From Cryptomeria japonica (lineage: Eukaryota; Streptophyta; Pinopsida; Cupressales; Cupressaceae), in the NCBI RefSeq assembly GCF_030272615.1, contig NC_081414.1, positions 913,703,648-913,767,647 of the forward strand: a stretch of DNA of 64,000 nucleotides, written 5' to 3'. Both the position numbers and the translations under genes were made by a program. The notes beneath the pieces are model-generated. The model saw only the letters and a program-made list of their open reading frames with translations. It was not told where the DNA came from and did not search any database. Shown piece by piece: positions 21,378-34,368 of this stretch; within the stretch, counting starts at the first letter, position 1; the number at the start of each line of letters is the position of its first letter.

Positions 21378-24229
21378 CTAGTCCTCTTCCTCCTTCCATT
21401 TTCCTTTATGGGTATTCTCCTGCAAGAGACAAAGGGTGGTCACATAATTGTGCATGACCTTCAGCGCAAACTTGGTGACCTCTTGGAGCCTTTTTTCACT
21501 TATCTCCGCTCTGTTGACAATTTCCTGCATTTTCTCATTCAGAGCATCCACTTTCTTTTCCATTTCCAGCAACTTGTCATGTGCTTCCTCCTTGATACTA
21601 CTAGCTTCCACAATAACCATTTTCTCAATCCTAAGGGTGGGATGGATAATTCTCTTGGGAATTATGGTTAACAGTCGGGTTCATAGAGTTGTCAGGGCTT
21701 TTAGAGACATGGGTAGAGCTTTTAGGTAGGGGGCAAGGTGGAATGGGATGGGGCCGTTTTGCCAGGGGGGTTGGTATCATCTCCCTCATTCTCAGAATTA
21801 CCTGTGTCATGGGATGAGGAGGGGTCCTTCAGGTATGCATCTTTTTTAGAGGGTTTGGACTCCAATCTCATAGAACGACGGGGGGTGTTAGCTTCATCAG
21901 TGATCTTTACATCAGAGTCAATTTGTTGAATCTTCACCTTCTTGGGCTCAAAGGGTTTGGAGTCCTTCGAGTGGAAAACATGTTTTTTGTTTTTCTTGTT
22001 GAGAGTAGAGACCTGCAGAGGGTAGGCATTGGAGGGGCCGGGTTCAAGCATAAGAGTAGTTTTTTTTAGCATTAGTCAAGGGTAGGGACTAACTTTCAGG
22101 CACATTTTGAGCATAGATCGTGCGGGGAGGGCAAAAAGCCAGGTAGAAATTATACAGGCAAATAATGAGACCTTGATGGAGAATAGTATAATCCTTACTT
22201 TTTTTCTTCGCTTCAGCAACATCTTTGACATTAGCAGCCATATAATGCAGTAAAAAGAACATAATAGAAATAAGATCCCTATTTCTAAGATTATTGAGAA
22301 ATGGAAGATGGTAGTAGTAGAAAACCCCATACCGCCCTTCGAGGGTAAAATATTTCATGATGATGTAGCACACCTCGTCCCACGATAGTGGAAGCTCCTC
22401 ACGATTGAACCCACAGGTCCACTTCACAATATTCTCACCATTGCGAAATAACTGATTCAGACTAGTGGTGTCCAAGATACGGCTTTGCTTTTTCCATTTT
22501 TGGCCCTCCATAGAAAGGCCCATTGCCTGTGCTATAACCTATTAGGTAGTTCAAATAATTAGAAGACAACTGAGAGGGCGGGGGGGGGGGTGAATCAGTT
22601 GTCTCAGATTACAAGAACCATAAGCAATTAAAACTTTAATACCAGAATGCATAAACCAAATAGCGGAATAGAAGATAAACCAATTAAGCATAAGCAACAA
22701 TCAAAGAATAAATACCATCCACATGACACCAAGATTTGTACATGGAAAACCTGGTAAAGGAGAAAACCATGGTGGGAAGCCTACCCAAAGTTAGATAATA
22801 CTTCTACAGTAAGTATGTGAATTACAATTGAGGGGCCTGCACTTGCAGGAAGGCCAGTAGCCTAGAGCACATTGCTCATCACAAAAGGAGTCTCACTAAC
22901 TACATAGAAATCCAGACTACAATCTAGAAGAATGAATGAACTACAAAGATAGCATCTCCTATGCCTGAATACAGTTCTGGTTAAGCTCAATACCAAAGGA
23001 CTAAATCCTCTTACATAAACCCAACTCAGTCTCCAATGATCAGCCAAATCCTCTGCCTGAATGATTATTACATTATTCGCGCATTACATCCATATCCCAT
23101 ACCATGATATGATCCATGATCTACAATGAGATCTTACATCATATATATACAAACCGTCGACCATAAACAATAAGGTCAGCCACCAGACAATAATACAATT
23201 ATGTAATTACAAAACATGTCAGCCTAAGACCAAACAAATAATATCCAACCCATAAGACATCCCAGAAACACATCGAGAGGTCCAATCCACACGTTACATT
23301 AAGCCGGTCCATAACCTAGATAAACCGGGACCCAATTTAGGTCCACACGCTAAAGAAATGATCCCAATCCACCAAGTCTTGAACATGATCACCCTTAGCA
23401 TCCTGAATCTCCACCAGAATCTACACCAACACCACTTATGTATATCATCAAAGATCTTCAACAAAGCTCTGTCGGTGAAACCCTCGTCGGAACCACAAAC
23501 CAAGCTTTCTAGCAAACAAGATAGCATTTGATCACTAGATCAAAACCAACTGACTAAACATGAACCTGAGTAGCATGAATAAGCCAATTCCATAACCAAA
23601 TCATACCGGATCATACTGGATCATAATCCAACCAGAAACCAAACAACCTACAAAGACCAGAAGGATGTCAGTAAAGCAGCCAAAACAACTAGTGTTGACA
23701 TAAATGACAAAATATCAATACAACACATAATCAATTCCTCCAAATGGCCAACATAACCTCCTCATTCACTTCAAATTAAATGCCACCCACATTGACCCTT
23801 TTATCAACCCAAGAAGCCACAAACTACTTAGACAATCCCTCATCATTGCCCTTCATATTCTCCATGAATTTATCTATCCCTCCTTTCGTGCACACAAACC
23901 ATAGCGCCAACTTGGCTTTGAATCCATCTATCTTATCTGGCTCAAGTCTCAGTTTTTCACCCCCCATATCCACTCCCTCTAGCTTAACAATAGTAGCGAG
24001 AAGTAGGGAATCAGAATTACAAAGCCACTCAAGAGAAAATGAAGAGTCCAGAAACAGACCCACCAACCTCCATAATAAGGAAGTGCAATAATCATCCTAA
24101 TTATTGCAAGTCGTGTTTAAAAAAAACCCACCAAGCCCGAGATCTATTCCACTCGTGTGAACCTTCAATCCACCCAGTATTGATTAGGCGAGATAGGTTA
24201 TTGCCTTTGTCAACACCAATGTCATTCAT
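21378..24229 (-). pseudogene. putative third ORF (ORF3) of the LINE
   Basis: Starts at a Met at 24229, some 230 bp past the end of ORF2 (24464), in the same orientation. Order on the minus strand: a tryptophan-containing N-terminal part (HEWNRSRAWW); after a frame change, the segment at 23824-24066; the solo LTR; a helical hydrophobic segment at 22089-22523 (LPLSWDEVCYIIMKYF, FFLLHYMAANVKDV); a polar, basic low-complexity part at 21722-22072 with TPRRSMRLESKPSKK (NLS-like); and a heptad-rich coiled coil at 21378-21620 (LLEMEKKVDALNEKMQEIV). I recognise no named domain, although the helical segment feels like transposon-associated plant ORFs. Several frame breaks occur outside the LTR. It could be an authentic LINE ORF3, a transduced host gene or an older element lying under the LINE. 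Confidence 0.5.
22540..23753 (-). repeat. solo LTR (Copia-type) inside the LINE, TSD TAACC
   Basis: A 1214-bp LTR in minus orientation, of the same family as 232-1481. It is flanked by a perfect 5-bp duplication TAACC at 22535-22539 and 23754-23758. No internal sequence, polypurine tract or partner LTR is present. It is therefore a fossil left by recombination between two LTRs. It interrupts the third LINE frame and is younger than the LINE. Confidence 0.9.
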
Positions 24230-24463
24230 CTAGATGATTAAAAAAATACTACCGATATCTATACTCTGCAAGGAAATAAAGTCCTTATCCAACCACCTTG
24301 GATTTTTGTGGGAATAATGACTAGGCCATACACCGCCACGTGGGATATCCATCTAGCAATTGTCGGGCTCTGACTTCAAGTTCAAAATTTGAATTTTTTT
24401 AATCATCATCAGATTACAAATGGATAAGAGGCAAAGAAGAGGGAGATTAATCATTGTTAGCAC

Positions 24464-27400
24464 CTAAAATTCCCTCTCAAGGATCTCCTTGGTAGCCACT
24501 GGCAGCAGATGAACATTCCTCCAACATCGTAAGCCATCTTGCAGCATGCCAAAAGCATCCATGGAGTGAATAGCCACATTTCCTTCTCTGTAAATATGAC
24601 AGATAGTGAAACTATCAAGGTTAGCTAAGATCATTCTAACATCCCTCAATATCACATCCACTTTCTATCCCACCGCACTTCTTCCACTGACAGCCTCCAC
24701 GATTATTTTAGAATCACCTTCAATTTCAAGTTGTCTGATATCTATAGCAATGGCGAACTTCATTCCCCATAAAAGGGCCATTCCCTCAGCTTGGTTGACA
24801 ATATGGTTCCTCAAGCTTCCAGTGTAGGCGACGATAAGTTTTCCCTAATGGTCTCTTATGACACCACCTCCAGCTTACCATTTATTGTGGACTGCCCCAT
24901 CAAAGTTTAATTTGTGCCATGAGGGACTTGGGGCTTCCCATTTGGTCATTTTCCTTTTGATCTTTTTAGTGTTGTTGAATAATTTAAACTTTGGGGGGAG
25001 TTTCCATTGTTCAGCAATCCTCTAGTCCATCAGGTTAGGGGGATTGGAGGGGGTTTTCCATCTATTCACTGAGTATTTTCCATGATCATCTTGAAGAAGC
25101 TATTAAATACATTGTCTGAGGAAATTTCAACATCTCTGAAGATTCTATTAGTTCTTTCTTTCCAAACACTCTAGCATATATGAGGAGGAATTTGTTTCCA
25201 CAGCTGTATAACCAGTGGGTGGTGAGAAGGTGATGACCATCCGTCCACAAACTGGTGGATGTCACCTTGGAAAACCTATTGGAGGCCACATTTTTCAAGG
25301 ATAATGGTCCACAAGTGTCTAATGAAGGGGCGGTGAATAAAAAGATGGTTGATAGATTCCTCCTCAGATTTATAGAAGATACACCTTTTAGGCAATTGGA
25401 AACCCCTCCTCCTTAAGTTGTCCTAAGTTAGCACTTTTCCATGCATGAGAGTCCACCAGAAGAAATTAATCTTTGGTATAAGTTGTGGATTCCAAATTCT
25501 TTTCTAGCATTTTGTATTCCCATTGAATCTCAAAAGTTGTCTGCAAGCAGATCTGACCAAGAAATCCTCAGGCTGAGTCCCCTTCCAGATGAATTTATCC
25601 TCATAGAGAGATAGAGGTATCTTCGTCATGTGCATGAGGGCCCAAAGGTCGAGATCTTTAGGCAAGAGGTCAGGCTGATCAATGAAGATCAAAGAGACAT
25701 TTTTCCACTTTCTTCTTCTCGGCACAATGTATTCAACAACATAATCACCAAATTTGTCCTTTAAGATTTTCATTAATTGGCAGAAGTGAGTTTTAGCCAA
25801 AGATTTATCTTCTAGCTACATATCCTCCCAAAATATGATCTCTCTTTCATTTCCAAGTTGCCAGTTGAGTCCCTCTTTGATTATAGGTCTAAGCTTAAGT
25901 ATGTTGTTCCATAATTTAGACCCAGGAGGTAAGCCAATGGATTTCAAGTTAAAACAAAATTGTTCTCTTTCCAAGTAATTAGCCTTGATAATGTTGCACC
26001 AATCTGCCTCCCCTTTAGCCAAGTTCCAACCCACTTTGGCAATTAAGGCTTTGTTCAAGGTATTTATCTTTCTGATACCTAGACCACCCATGGTCTTATG
26101 CAAGCAAACAACATCCCATTTAACTAGTGAGAGGCATTTCTTTTCTTCCATACCAGTCTAGAGGAAGGTTCTTTGAATCTTCTCAAGCTTCTCCCCCACA
26201 GAGCCTGAGATTTTGAATAGGGATTGGAAATAAACAGGGATACCCTTCCAACCCACAAGTTTCTTCTGAATTCTTTCAAGGATAGTATTCCAGAAGGTCA
26301 GAGTCACCTCTTTGATAGTAAGAAGGAGACCCAGGTAAGTCCCAAGTAAATTAGCATATTGGCACCCAAGAATATTAAGAATTATGATCTACAAGTCAAT
26401 AGGGGTGTTGAAAAAGTAAATGTTACTTTTGTTATAGTTAATGCATTGACCTGAAGCAGAGGCATATTCAGTAAGAAGTTTCTTTCAGTGCTTAGCTTAT
26501 ATCACAGAGGATTTACCAAAAAGGAAGTTGTCATCAATGAATTGTTGAATCACAAAGGGGGGGATAGTAGAAGTAGCTTTGATTCCCTATATTCTCCCAT
26601 TGATAGTCAGATTCAGAAAATTTATGCCCAAAACCTCGACAATCATAATAAAAAGATAGGGGGAAAGGGGGTCCCCTCAATGCTTGATACCTTTTTCAGC
26701 TTTGACGTAGCCCCTAGGAACCCCATTGACCAAGATAGAAAACTGAATCATAGAAACACTCTCGAATCATATCAACAATTTTGGGATTAATGCCAAGTTT
26801 TGAGAGAGTTTTAAACAGGAAACACCAATTGACTTTATCATAGGCTTTTGAGATGTCAATTTAAAAGTTGGATACCTAGGTTTCTGCTTTTGTCCATGGA
26901 ATGAATAATTTCATGAGTGACAATGGCCGCATCCAAGATTTGATGACTTGAGACAAAGCCTTTTTGAGAAGGGCTGATAAACTTGGGAAGTAACGGCTTG
27001 ATTTTGTTCACTAAGACCTTAGAGATGATCTTATAAATAGTATTGCAGAGACTGATAGGCCAAAAATTCATCATGTATTTAGGGTCCCGAGACTTGGGAA
27101 CAAGAACAATGTAGGCATTGTTCAACTTTTTCAGCAATTTACCAATCTTGAAGAAGTCCTTCACATCTCTAGTGACATCAAAGATGACAATGTCCCAGAA
27201 TTCCTAGAAAAAGGCAAGGGGGAAACCATCCAGACCTAGGGTATTGTAGGCGCCCATAGAAAAGACATCATCACAGACCTCCTCCATAGAAATAGGTGAT
27301 AGGAGCTGGCTATTATCCTCTTCACCAATGGCTGTAGGTAGTTTACTCAAAAGACTGTCTTGGAGAGCATCACTTCTTCTCCCATTCTCAGTATACATAC

Positions 27401-28762
27401 AGATGAAGAAGTTAGTAGCAGTTTGACCAATTTGGGTCTCAAATGTGATCTCCTGTCCATTGTTATCCCTTAGACTTTTGATCGTGTTTCTCCTTTTGTG
27501 AATACTAGCTGAATGATGGAAGAAGGCAAAATTCATGTCTCCCTCCTTCAACAATTGGATTCTAGATCTTTGCTTCCAATAGATCTCCTCCTTAGTTAGA
27601 TTGTCCTTCCATTTTTCTCTATAGTCCTCTTCTTTATTAAGGAGGGAGTGGGGAGGATCACCAGTAGCCATAATGCTTTGAATTTGCTCCAGTCTAGAGC
27701 ACAAATCCTTCTTCTTCTTGAATATATCTCCAAAAGTTGCTTTATTCTAGCCTTTCACTTCTCGACAGATGAGTTTCAGCTTCTCAGATATTTTGAACAT
27801 AGTCGTCCCTTGAAGTGGAGAAGCCCACCACCTCCTAACTAGTTCTCTAAAATCTGGGTGGGAGGCCCACATAATCTCATATCGAAAAGGAGGATGTCCC
27901 AAGGGGGGTTTGTCAGCCCAGTGGAGGAGGAGAGGGCTATGATTAGAGGTAGTCCTTGGAAGGGTCATTAGAGACGAGCTGTGACCAATATCCCATTTAG
28001 TAGAGACTAAAAATCTGTCCAGTCTGACCTGGATGAGGTGATTCCCTTTCCTGTTATTAGACCAGGTGAAGGGGATACCTTGAAGATCTAAATCAAAGAG
28101 CCTAGTAACATTTATGAGATTGGCTAGATCCCCCATACTATCAAAACAATCCATAAGACTACCACATTTCTCCAAAGGGTAGAGAGGGGTGTTGAAGTCG
28201 CCAGCCAACATGTAGTGAGTATTCTGGTCCTCAAGGATGCAATCTATAATTTCCTCCCAAACCAGATGTCTTCCCATCCTAGAATTGGGGGCATATATAT
28301 TGAACAAGTGCCAACAGAGCTCACCAAGTTTGAAGGTCACCGCTAGATAGTTTTTTGAGGGCACATGTATAGCACCTTGAAGCTTGCAGGGGTTCCAAAG
28401 GGTAGAAATTCCACCAGACGCCCCAAAACCTCAACATATAGAAACACAACACTCAACTAAAGTTTGTTAACAGTCATTGCAAAATTTTGGTAAGACATTT
28501 TGACTTCTTGCAGTAAACAGATATCAATCTTCATATCTAAGATATATTTCTTTATAGCAAATTGCTTTTGGGGGTTGTTGAGTCCCCTTATGTTTTTGTT
28601 ATTTCCATCCAAGGTCATTTGTCGCCCCCTTGCAATATCCCTCGCCATAGCTTTCTGCCTCAACACTCTATCGGCCGGTCTTCCAACTTTGTTGTCAGTA
28701 CCCACATCCACCTTCTTTTTCCTGGTTTTTTCCTTCCGTGTCAGCCATTCCTCATTATCCAC
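24464..28762 (-). pseudogene. LINE ORF2 (endonuclease, reverse transcriptase, RNase H), decayed
   Basis: On the minus strand the frame overlaps the end of ORF1 by a few bases. The endonuclease domain (28762-27747) shows NIRGLNNP, LLQEVK, YAPNSR, GDFNTP, RLDRF and SNHSPLLL motifs. The reverse transcriptase (27704 to about 25800) shows IVLVPKSRDP, PISLCNTIYKIISKVL, GDPLSPYLF (near 26650) and the catalytic box as FIDD (near 26540). A zf-RVT-like region (FFWWTLMHGK...) lies near 25450, and an RNase H segment (24900-24464) includes NFDGAVHNK-like and GDSKIIVEAV text. Stops and shifts separate these pieces (for example around 28370, 27200, 26850 and 25810), so no working enzyme is encoded. In a live element this protein would nick the target and copy the RNA in place. 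Confidence 0.85.
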
Positions 28763-30287
28763 ATAAGAAATACAGGGGGGGGGAGGTCTTCACATCAGAG
28801 GTCAACATGATCGACTTGCACAACTCCTCCAAGGTCACAAAATTTCTAGGAGACTGAGGTGGAGATGTGAAAATTAATTGTTTTAGTCTCCCCAAAGTAG
28901 ACTTTTGATCATATTTTTTTTGGGGGTTTTGGTAGCACTTGGGGTTGGCTTCACTATTAGGAAGGGGGGTATGGTGAGTTTCATCCTTACCCATCGAGGG
29001 GGAGGTAGAAGGATTTGGGGATAAATGTAGGCTGATAACTGGGGGGATTTCCCCATCTTCAAGAGTTTCAACTGGCCTCATTTTCTTCACAGAATCAATA
29101 GGGATTTTGATTATTTCAAGGATCCTATCTTTGTGGGGATAGTCTTCAGTCACCACACAAGGGTCAGTCTATCCCTTAGGGGCTGAGGATGAGGGGGCAC
29201 TTGGGCTTATAGGATCATCATTAGCAATAATCTTCTCTTTAAGCTTGGGTTCACAAGTAGTCGAGGCTTTGCAGTCAGCAATAGTGTGTCCCTTCTTAGC
29301 ACATTTCTGACAGTAAAGAGTAGCATTTTAATAAACAAGGGGCTAAGACCATTTTTGCCATTTTGATTTGAGGGACACAAAGTTGGGCAACGCTTTGTTA
29401 AAAGCAACATTAACATAAAAATGAGCATAAACTAACCTAGATTTAGCTAGACTGATAGAATCAGCAGTGACATAGTTTTGCAAAGGAGTTCCCAATCCAG
29501 CGGAAGATCTGCTCGTCCCAAAACTCCAGCGGGAGGCCAGGAATCTTGACTGAAACTAGGGCCATGCGGTTGAGTTCAGCAAAGGGGTCAAACCCAGGTT
29601 TCCATTTGGAGAGTGTTAAAACATGCTTGCCATAAGCCCAAGAGCCCAAAAGGACAAAGATCAAATCCTCATCAACAGTAAACTTGAAAAGAAAGAGACC
29701 TCTCGGCATAGCGGAAATGTCGACACTCCCCTTTAGCTTCCATCTTGCCGCAACCCGTCACCTAACCATATCGATAGACGGTCTGAAGGAGAAAAATCTT
29801 CCAACAAGCGCTAGATGTAGAGATGAAGCAATTTCATCCATGAGGTTGTTAAGTAGGCTGATCTCCGTCCCCTCGGTTTGGATGAAGTTAGCCAATGCCG
29901 CCTCCAGATTCGTATTTGTAGAACCGACAAGGGCTCCTTTCTAGTTGGATTTAGTCTCTTTTTTACCTTCTTCCACATCCTTCTGATTGATAGCATTTTC
30001 CGACACGGTAGAAGGAGACTTCTTATTACCAAATTCATAGTTCTCTTTCCTTTTGTCTACATCCTTCTAACCAAGGGCAGATTCCACCAGTACAGAAGAA
30101 GCTGAACCACAAGAATCTCCGTTCTTGTCAATCTTTTCCACATTGCCCGCAGGCAATGGGGTCCCAGAAGCAGACATAGGGGCCTCATGTGAAGCATGTG
30201 AACCGGCAGTAGTATTGGGAGGGGGTCTGGCTACAAGGAGGAAGGATCCTCCCCAGGAACAATGGTCATGCAGAGGGAATTCAAAAT
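28755..30287 (-). pseudogene. LINE ORF1 (gag-like RNA-binding protein), decayed
   Basis: A polar N-terminal part (30291-30067) leads to a DUF4283-like region (about 29840-29460: GSVDISAMPRGLFLFKF, LLGSWAYGKHVLTLSKW, PGLPLEFWDEQIF), then a CX2CX4HX4C zinc knuckle (CQKCAKKGHTIADC, near 29270-29310), then a Pro/Ser-rich tail to 28755. These are the usual parts of plant L1 ORF1 proteins, which coat the element RNA. Stops occur near 30066, 29940 and 29160, plus a frame change near 29450. Confidence 0.8.
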
Positions 30288-30303
30288 TCAAAAAAGATGT
30301 GTT

Positions 30304-31195
<892 letters not shown>

Positions 31196-32389
31196 TAATT
31201 CTTATAAATTAAATGTTGAAATTATATGCATGTATGAATTTGTAGGTGCCATAATGTTCTCAAAACTACTTTAGAATTTGATGTCGATAAACTAATGTAA
31301 AATCTTACTTTGGAAATGTGTTGTAATCTCTTATTTGATTTTATAATTCAAATTTTAGAATATAATTTTTTCTCATGAATAAAATTTTTATTGTAATATT
31401 AATTTTATGTATTTTATACTTTTATAAACATTTTCTCCATATTCTTTTCAATAATTTAAATTTCACTTTTATCTTTTTTAACACTACTAAAAAGCTAATT
31501 CTGTTAGCTAAGTTTTTTTTTAAATGTTATTTGTAGCTATAGAAATGTCTTGAGACATTGCCTTATACTGAAGGCAAAGTTAAAAAATGCACAAATTTTA
31601 TACATAAATTGTAGCTACAAATTTTCCAAAATCCTTTATGTCTAAAATTGTAGGTACAAATTTTCCAAAATCCTTAGAATTAGCATAAAATAGTTTTGTG
31701 GAAATTCGGTGTCGAAGTGAGCAGACAAAAATTATTCTGGCGTCGGGAATATTTCGCTAGAGGGTAAACAATGGGCAAATATGTTTCCACAAGACCGGAA
31801 CGAATAAACCGGTCGGCCTACCACGTTCTGAATCGACAGGCAAAATGTCAGCTGGACCTTCATTTTCATCTTAATCATGGCCGCCAAACTTGTCGCCACT
31901 CAGACTGTTAACCATTTGTCGTAAAAGCTTACACCTCTTGTTTTCCCTGGCACTTGGAAAACAATATGAAAACCCTTCCTTCCACAACAAGATAAATTAT
32001 TGGCAGCAGGGAAATTCACCACAATAAAGAAAACATTTTGGATTTTGGTTTTTACTTTTCCCCTTTTCCTTATGCTCTGTAACAGTGAAGAACTAAAGCA
32101 ATCATAGAGCTAATTCCTTAATAATGGGTTTCCACAGGACTTTCAGGGTAATCTGAACCACCCATCATACAATTTTGTCGACAAATCATATATCCACTTT
32201 TCAAAACAATCAGCTTCACCCAAAATAATGATGTACAGCACCAGAAATTCAACAAGCACAATTATTACTTATATATATGTCAATCAACTGATATTTACAA
32301 TGTAAGCACAAGGAATGCCTCTGTTAAGAGCAGAAGTGTTGTGCTCTGGAAAAACACAGTCAGGAAGCTTCTAATTATAGAAAATAACT
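31196..32389. other. unassigned non-coding stretch
   Basis: No gene seen. It contains a short direct repeat 'GTACAAATTTTCCAAAATCC'-like pair near 31610-31675. It leads into the region downstream of expansin C. Confidence 0.5.
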
Positions 32390-32451
32390 GCGCAGAAGGG
32401 CGGGTGTCAGTGACTCAGTAGTCCACCTCTGCCAGGGGCTTAAGCCCAATG
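32390..32451 (-). other. conserved element downstream of expansin C
   Basis: On the gene strand it reads roughly CCTGGCAGAGGTGGACTACT then ACACCCGCCCTTCTGCGCAG. It matches the elements behind expansins A and B but has a 10-base insertion. It lies about 250-310 bp past the stop codon. Confidence 0.6.
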
Positions 32452-32697
32452 CACTACCTATGTCCTGCTAATTAAATCAAAACCATGGTCACATGAGACC
32501 GACTGCTGCTGCTGCCTTTCATAACCAGTGCAGCCACAGCACTGTAATAAATCACCAGTGGGTATATAAAAAACTTAAAAACTATTTCAGATGCCTACTT
32601 GGCTACATATGTGAGTAAAACTATTTCAGATGCCTTCCTTGGCTACATATGTGAGTAAATATTTTAGAGAATAGCAAGAGAATTTCTCTGTCTGCAG

Positions 32698-33725
32698 TTA
32701 AATTTGGGCGCCGCTAAAAGTCTGGCCAAATTGCCAGCCGTTTGAAGCGACATTGTAGGAGGTAATTGTCTTCCCATCACTGGTAGTGACCTGAAATGAC
32801 AGACTCTGCCCATTCAAGTAGCTGTTGCTCTGCCAATTCTGGCCCCAATTTCGTGACATTGGCTGCCACCCAGTTTTAGATCCCTTTATGGAGACTGCGT
32901 GCACATCCCCTGCTCCTCCAACATTAGTGATAAGCACCAAATTGAAGTAGGAATGGCCATTAATGGTGAATCGAATTCCGCCCTTTCTGTTGCAGGGCAC
33001 TCTGCAACAACGAAGCAGAGCAATTCATGTAAGAGAAGGGAAAACTATTGTTAATCATTTGCTTAAGCCTTGTTAAAGAGAAAAGTAAGGCCCAGCAGCC
33101 TTCAAGAGAAAAGACAAACCTCTGGTACATAACAGGTACTATCCCAGCCTTGTATTTAGCAATGTGTTGGAACACAGGCTCTGACAAATCGAAATGCTCG
33201 AGTGGAGGATTACACCATCCCCCTGCATTGTTAGGTAGTGCATTGTTGGGCGGACAGAAATTTGTTGCAGTGACCACTATTGTATTGGGAAGGCACCACT
33301 GTGGATCATTGTTGCATTTGATTGCATAGCATGCTCCACAGCTGAGGCCATTGTTGAACAGAGCAGTGCTCAGAGCAGCTGTGTTGGTGCCATATCCTTG
33401 GCTGTATAGGTTCCCATATCCACACGCCCCACCTGGATCATACATTAACACAAGTTTTCCCTTAGGAACATCAGATTCTCAGAGTTCAGAGTTCATAATA
33501 ATTAGATTTAACTGTGTCTGATTTGGTTAGTATCACACAAATTTCCCATCTCAATTATAAGAGAATCCCCCAATGGAGGAGGAAAAATAAATAAGGGAGT
33601 ATACCCATTGTGCCGGATGCATCACCGCCGCCATAAAATGTAGCATGAGCGCTGGTCCAGCCATGGGCGAATCCAAATCTGGTTATTGAGAATAAACCCA
33701 CAAGAAAAAGTTGCATGACAGCCAT
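32698..33725 (-). CDS. alpha-expansin C (intact)
   Basis: Third member of the cluster, on the same strand, more diverged from A and B than they are from each other. Exons 33725-33605, 33432-33120 and 33001-32698 give 738 bp and 245 residues, with intron positions and phases identical to A. It has a signal peptide [20 protein letters not shown], then [48 protein letters not shown], the full [15 protein letters not shown] stretch that B has lost, [13 protein letters not shown] and the GWQFGQTF tail. All eight domain 1 cysteines and the HFD motif are kept. Intron 2 is short (118 bp) and lacks the hairpin element found in A and B. Product: secreted expansin acting in the cell wall. Specific paralogue name not assignable. 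Confidence 0.93.
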
Positions 33726-33730
33726 TTGTC

Positions 33731-33900
33731 CTGCATTCAAGATCAACAACAGCATGAGTACTCGTCACTATATCTACAGCATCATAAGTACACAAAACTA
33801 TCAGAACAAGAAAAAGTTAGTCTCATTAGTACACAAAAACTATCAGAACAAAGAAAAAGTTCAGTCATTACAGAGCAGAAATAATTTCTTTCTTTCTTAC
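33731..33900 (-). other. probable 5'-UTR intron of expansin C
   Basis: Donor CAGTGG|GTAAGAAAG at 33900 and acceptor TTGAATGCAG|GACAA ending at 33731, five bases before the ATG. The acceptor context TGCAG-GACMA-ATGG is kept in expansins A and B, which argues for a real splice site. The donor in A and B is less clear (a GTCAGT candidate near 7190). Confidence 0.5.
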
Positions 33901-33992
33901 CCACTGAGAGAATGAAGGGCCAGAGAAAGAGATTGGCCTAACGATGATGAAGAAGAGGAAATTGGTGTGAGAAAATGCGAGGAAGGAGGTTG

Positions 33993-34002
33993 AATTAAAT
34001 AG
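33993..34002 (-). promoter_or_regulatory. TATA-like box, expansin C
   Basis: CTATTTAATT on the gene strand, about 90 bp upstream of the putative 5'-UTR intron donor. Weaker than the CTATATAAT boxes of A and B. Confidence 0.4.
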
Positions 34003-34368
34003 ATGAGTTGGGGGGACAAAGAATAAGATGGAAAATAGTGGGAACTATATTCCAAACAACCAGAGGAGCCCATTAATTCACCTTTACACTAGGTGAACAT
34101 GATTGTGTTGGGATTGCAAGCAACTGACAACTCCCAAAACTAGTTGCTTACAGCTCATTCCATGCTTCACAAATTTAACTGTCCTGTATTTCTACCTAGA
34201 AGAATTGGATAAAAACACAATGACCCATAGATTCTATGTGAGAACTGCTGCGCCACATATCCATTTCCAGCTGCTTTGTGTCTCTTGCAAACATGGGTTA
34301 CATTATCATATAATCACTTTCTAGATATAGATAATAAAAACGTTGCAACTTAATACCAAGGATTATTT

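Larger units (their letters stand above)
20963..30287 (-). mobile_element. L1-type LINE, decayed, with nested solo LTR
   Basis: A non-LTR retrotransposon inserted in duplication unit 2; unit 1 provides the empty site near 11236. Reading on the minus strand: a gag-like ORF1 with DUF4283-like region and a CCHC zinc knuckle; ORF2 with apurinic endonuclease, reverse transcriptase, zf-RVT-like segment and RNase H; then a third frame; then a 3' end resembling plant LINEs (TAGTTTTGGCTACTTTCAAT). A probable imperfect target duplication is visible: ACAAAAAAACATATGTGTT (left, about 20945-20963) against CAAAAAAGATGTGTT (right, about 30288-30303). Subtracting the solo LTR leaves about 8.1 kb, long for a plant L1. 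The coding frames carry several stops and shifts, so the copy is dead. The 5' end starts within coding-like sequence, so a short 5' truncation is likely. Confidence 0.85.

Noticed and set aside
24039-24233. Plus-strand frame within the LINE
   Set aside because: Antisense shadow of the LINE tail; no domain.
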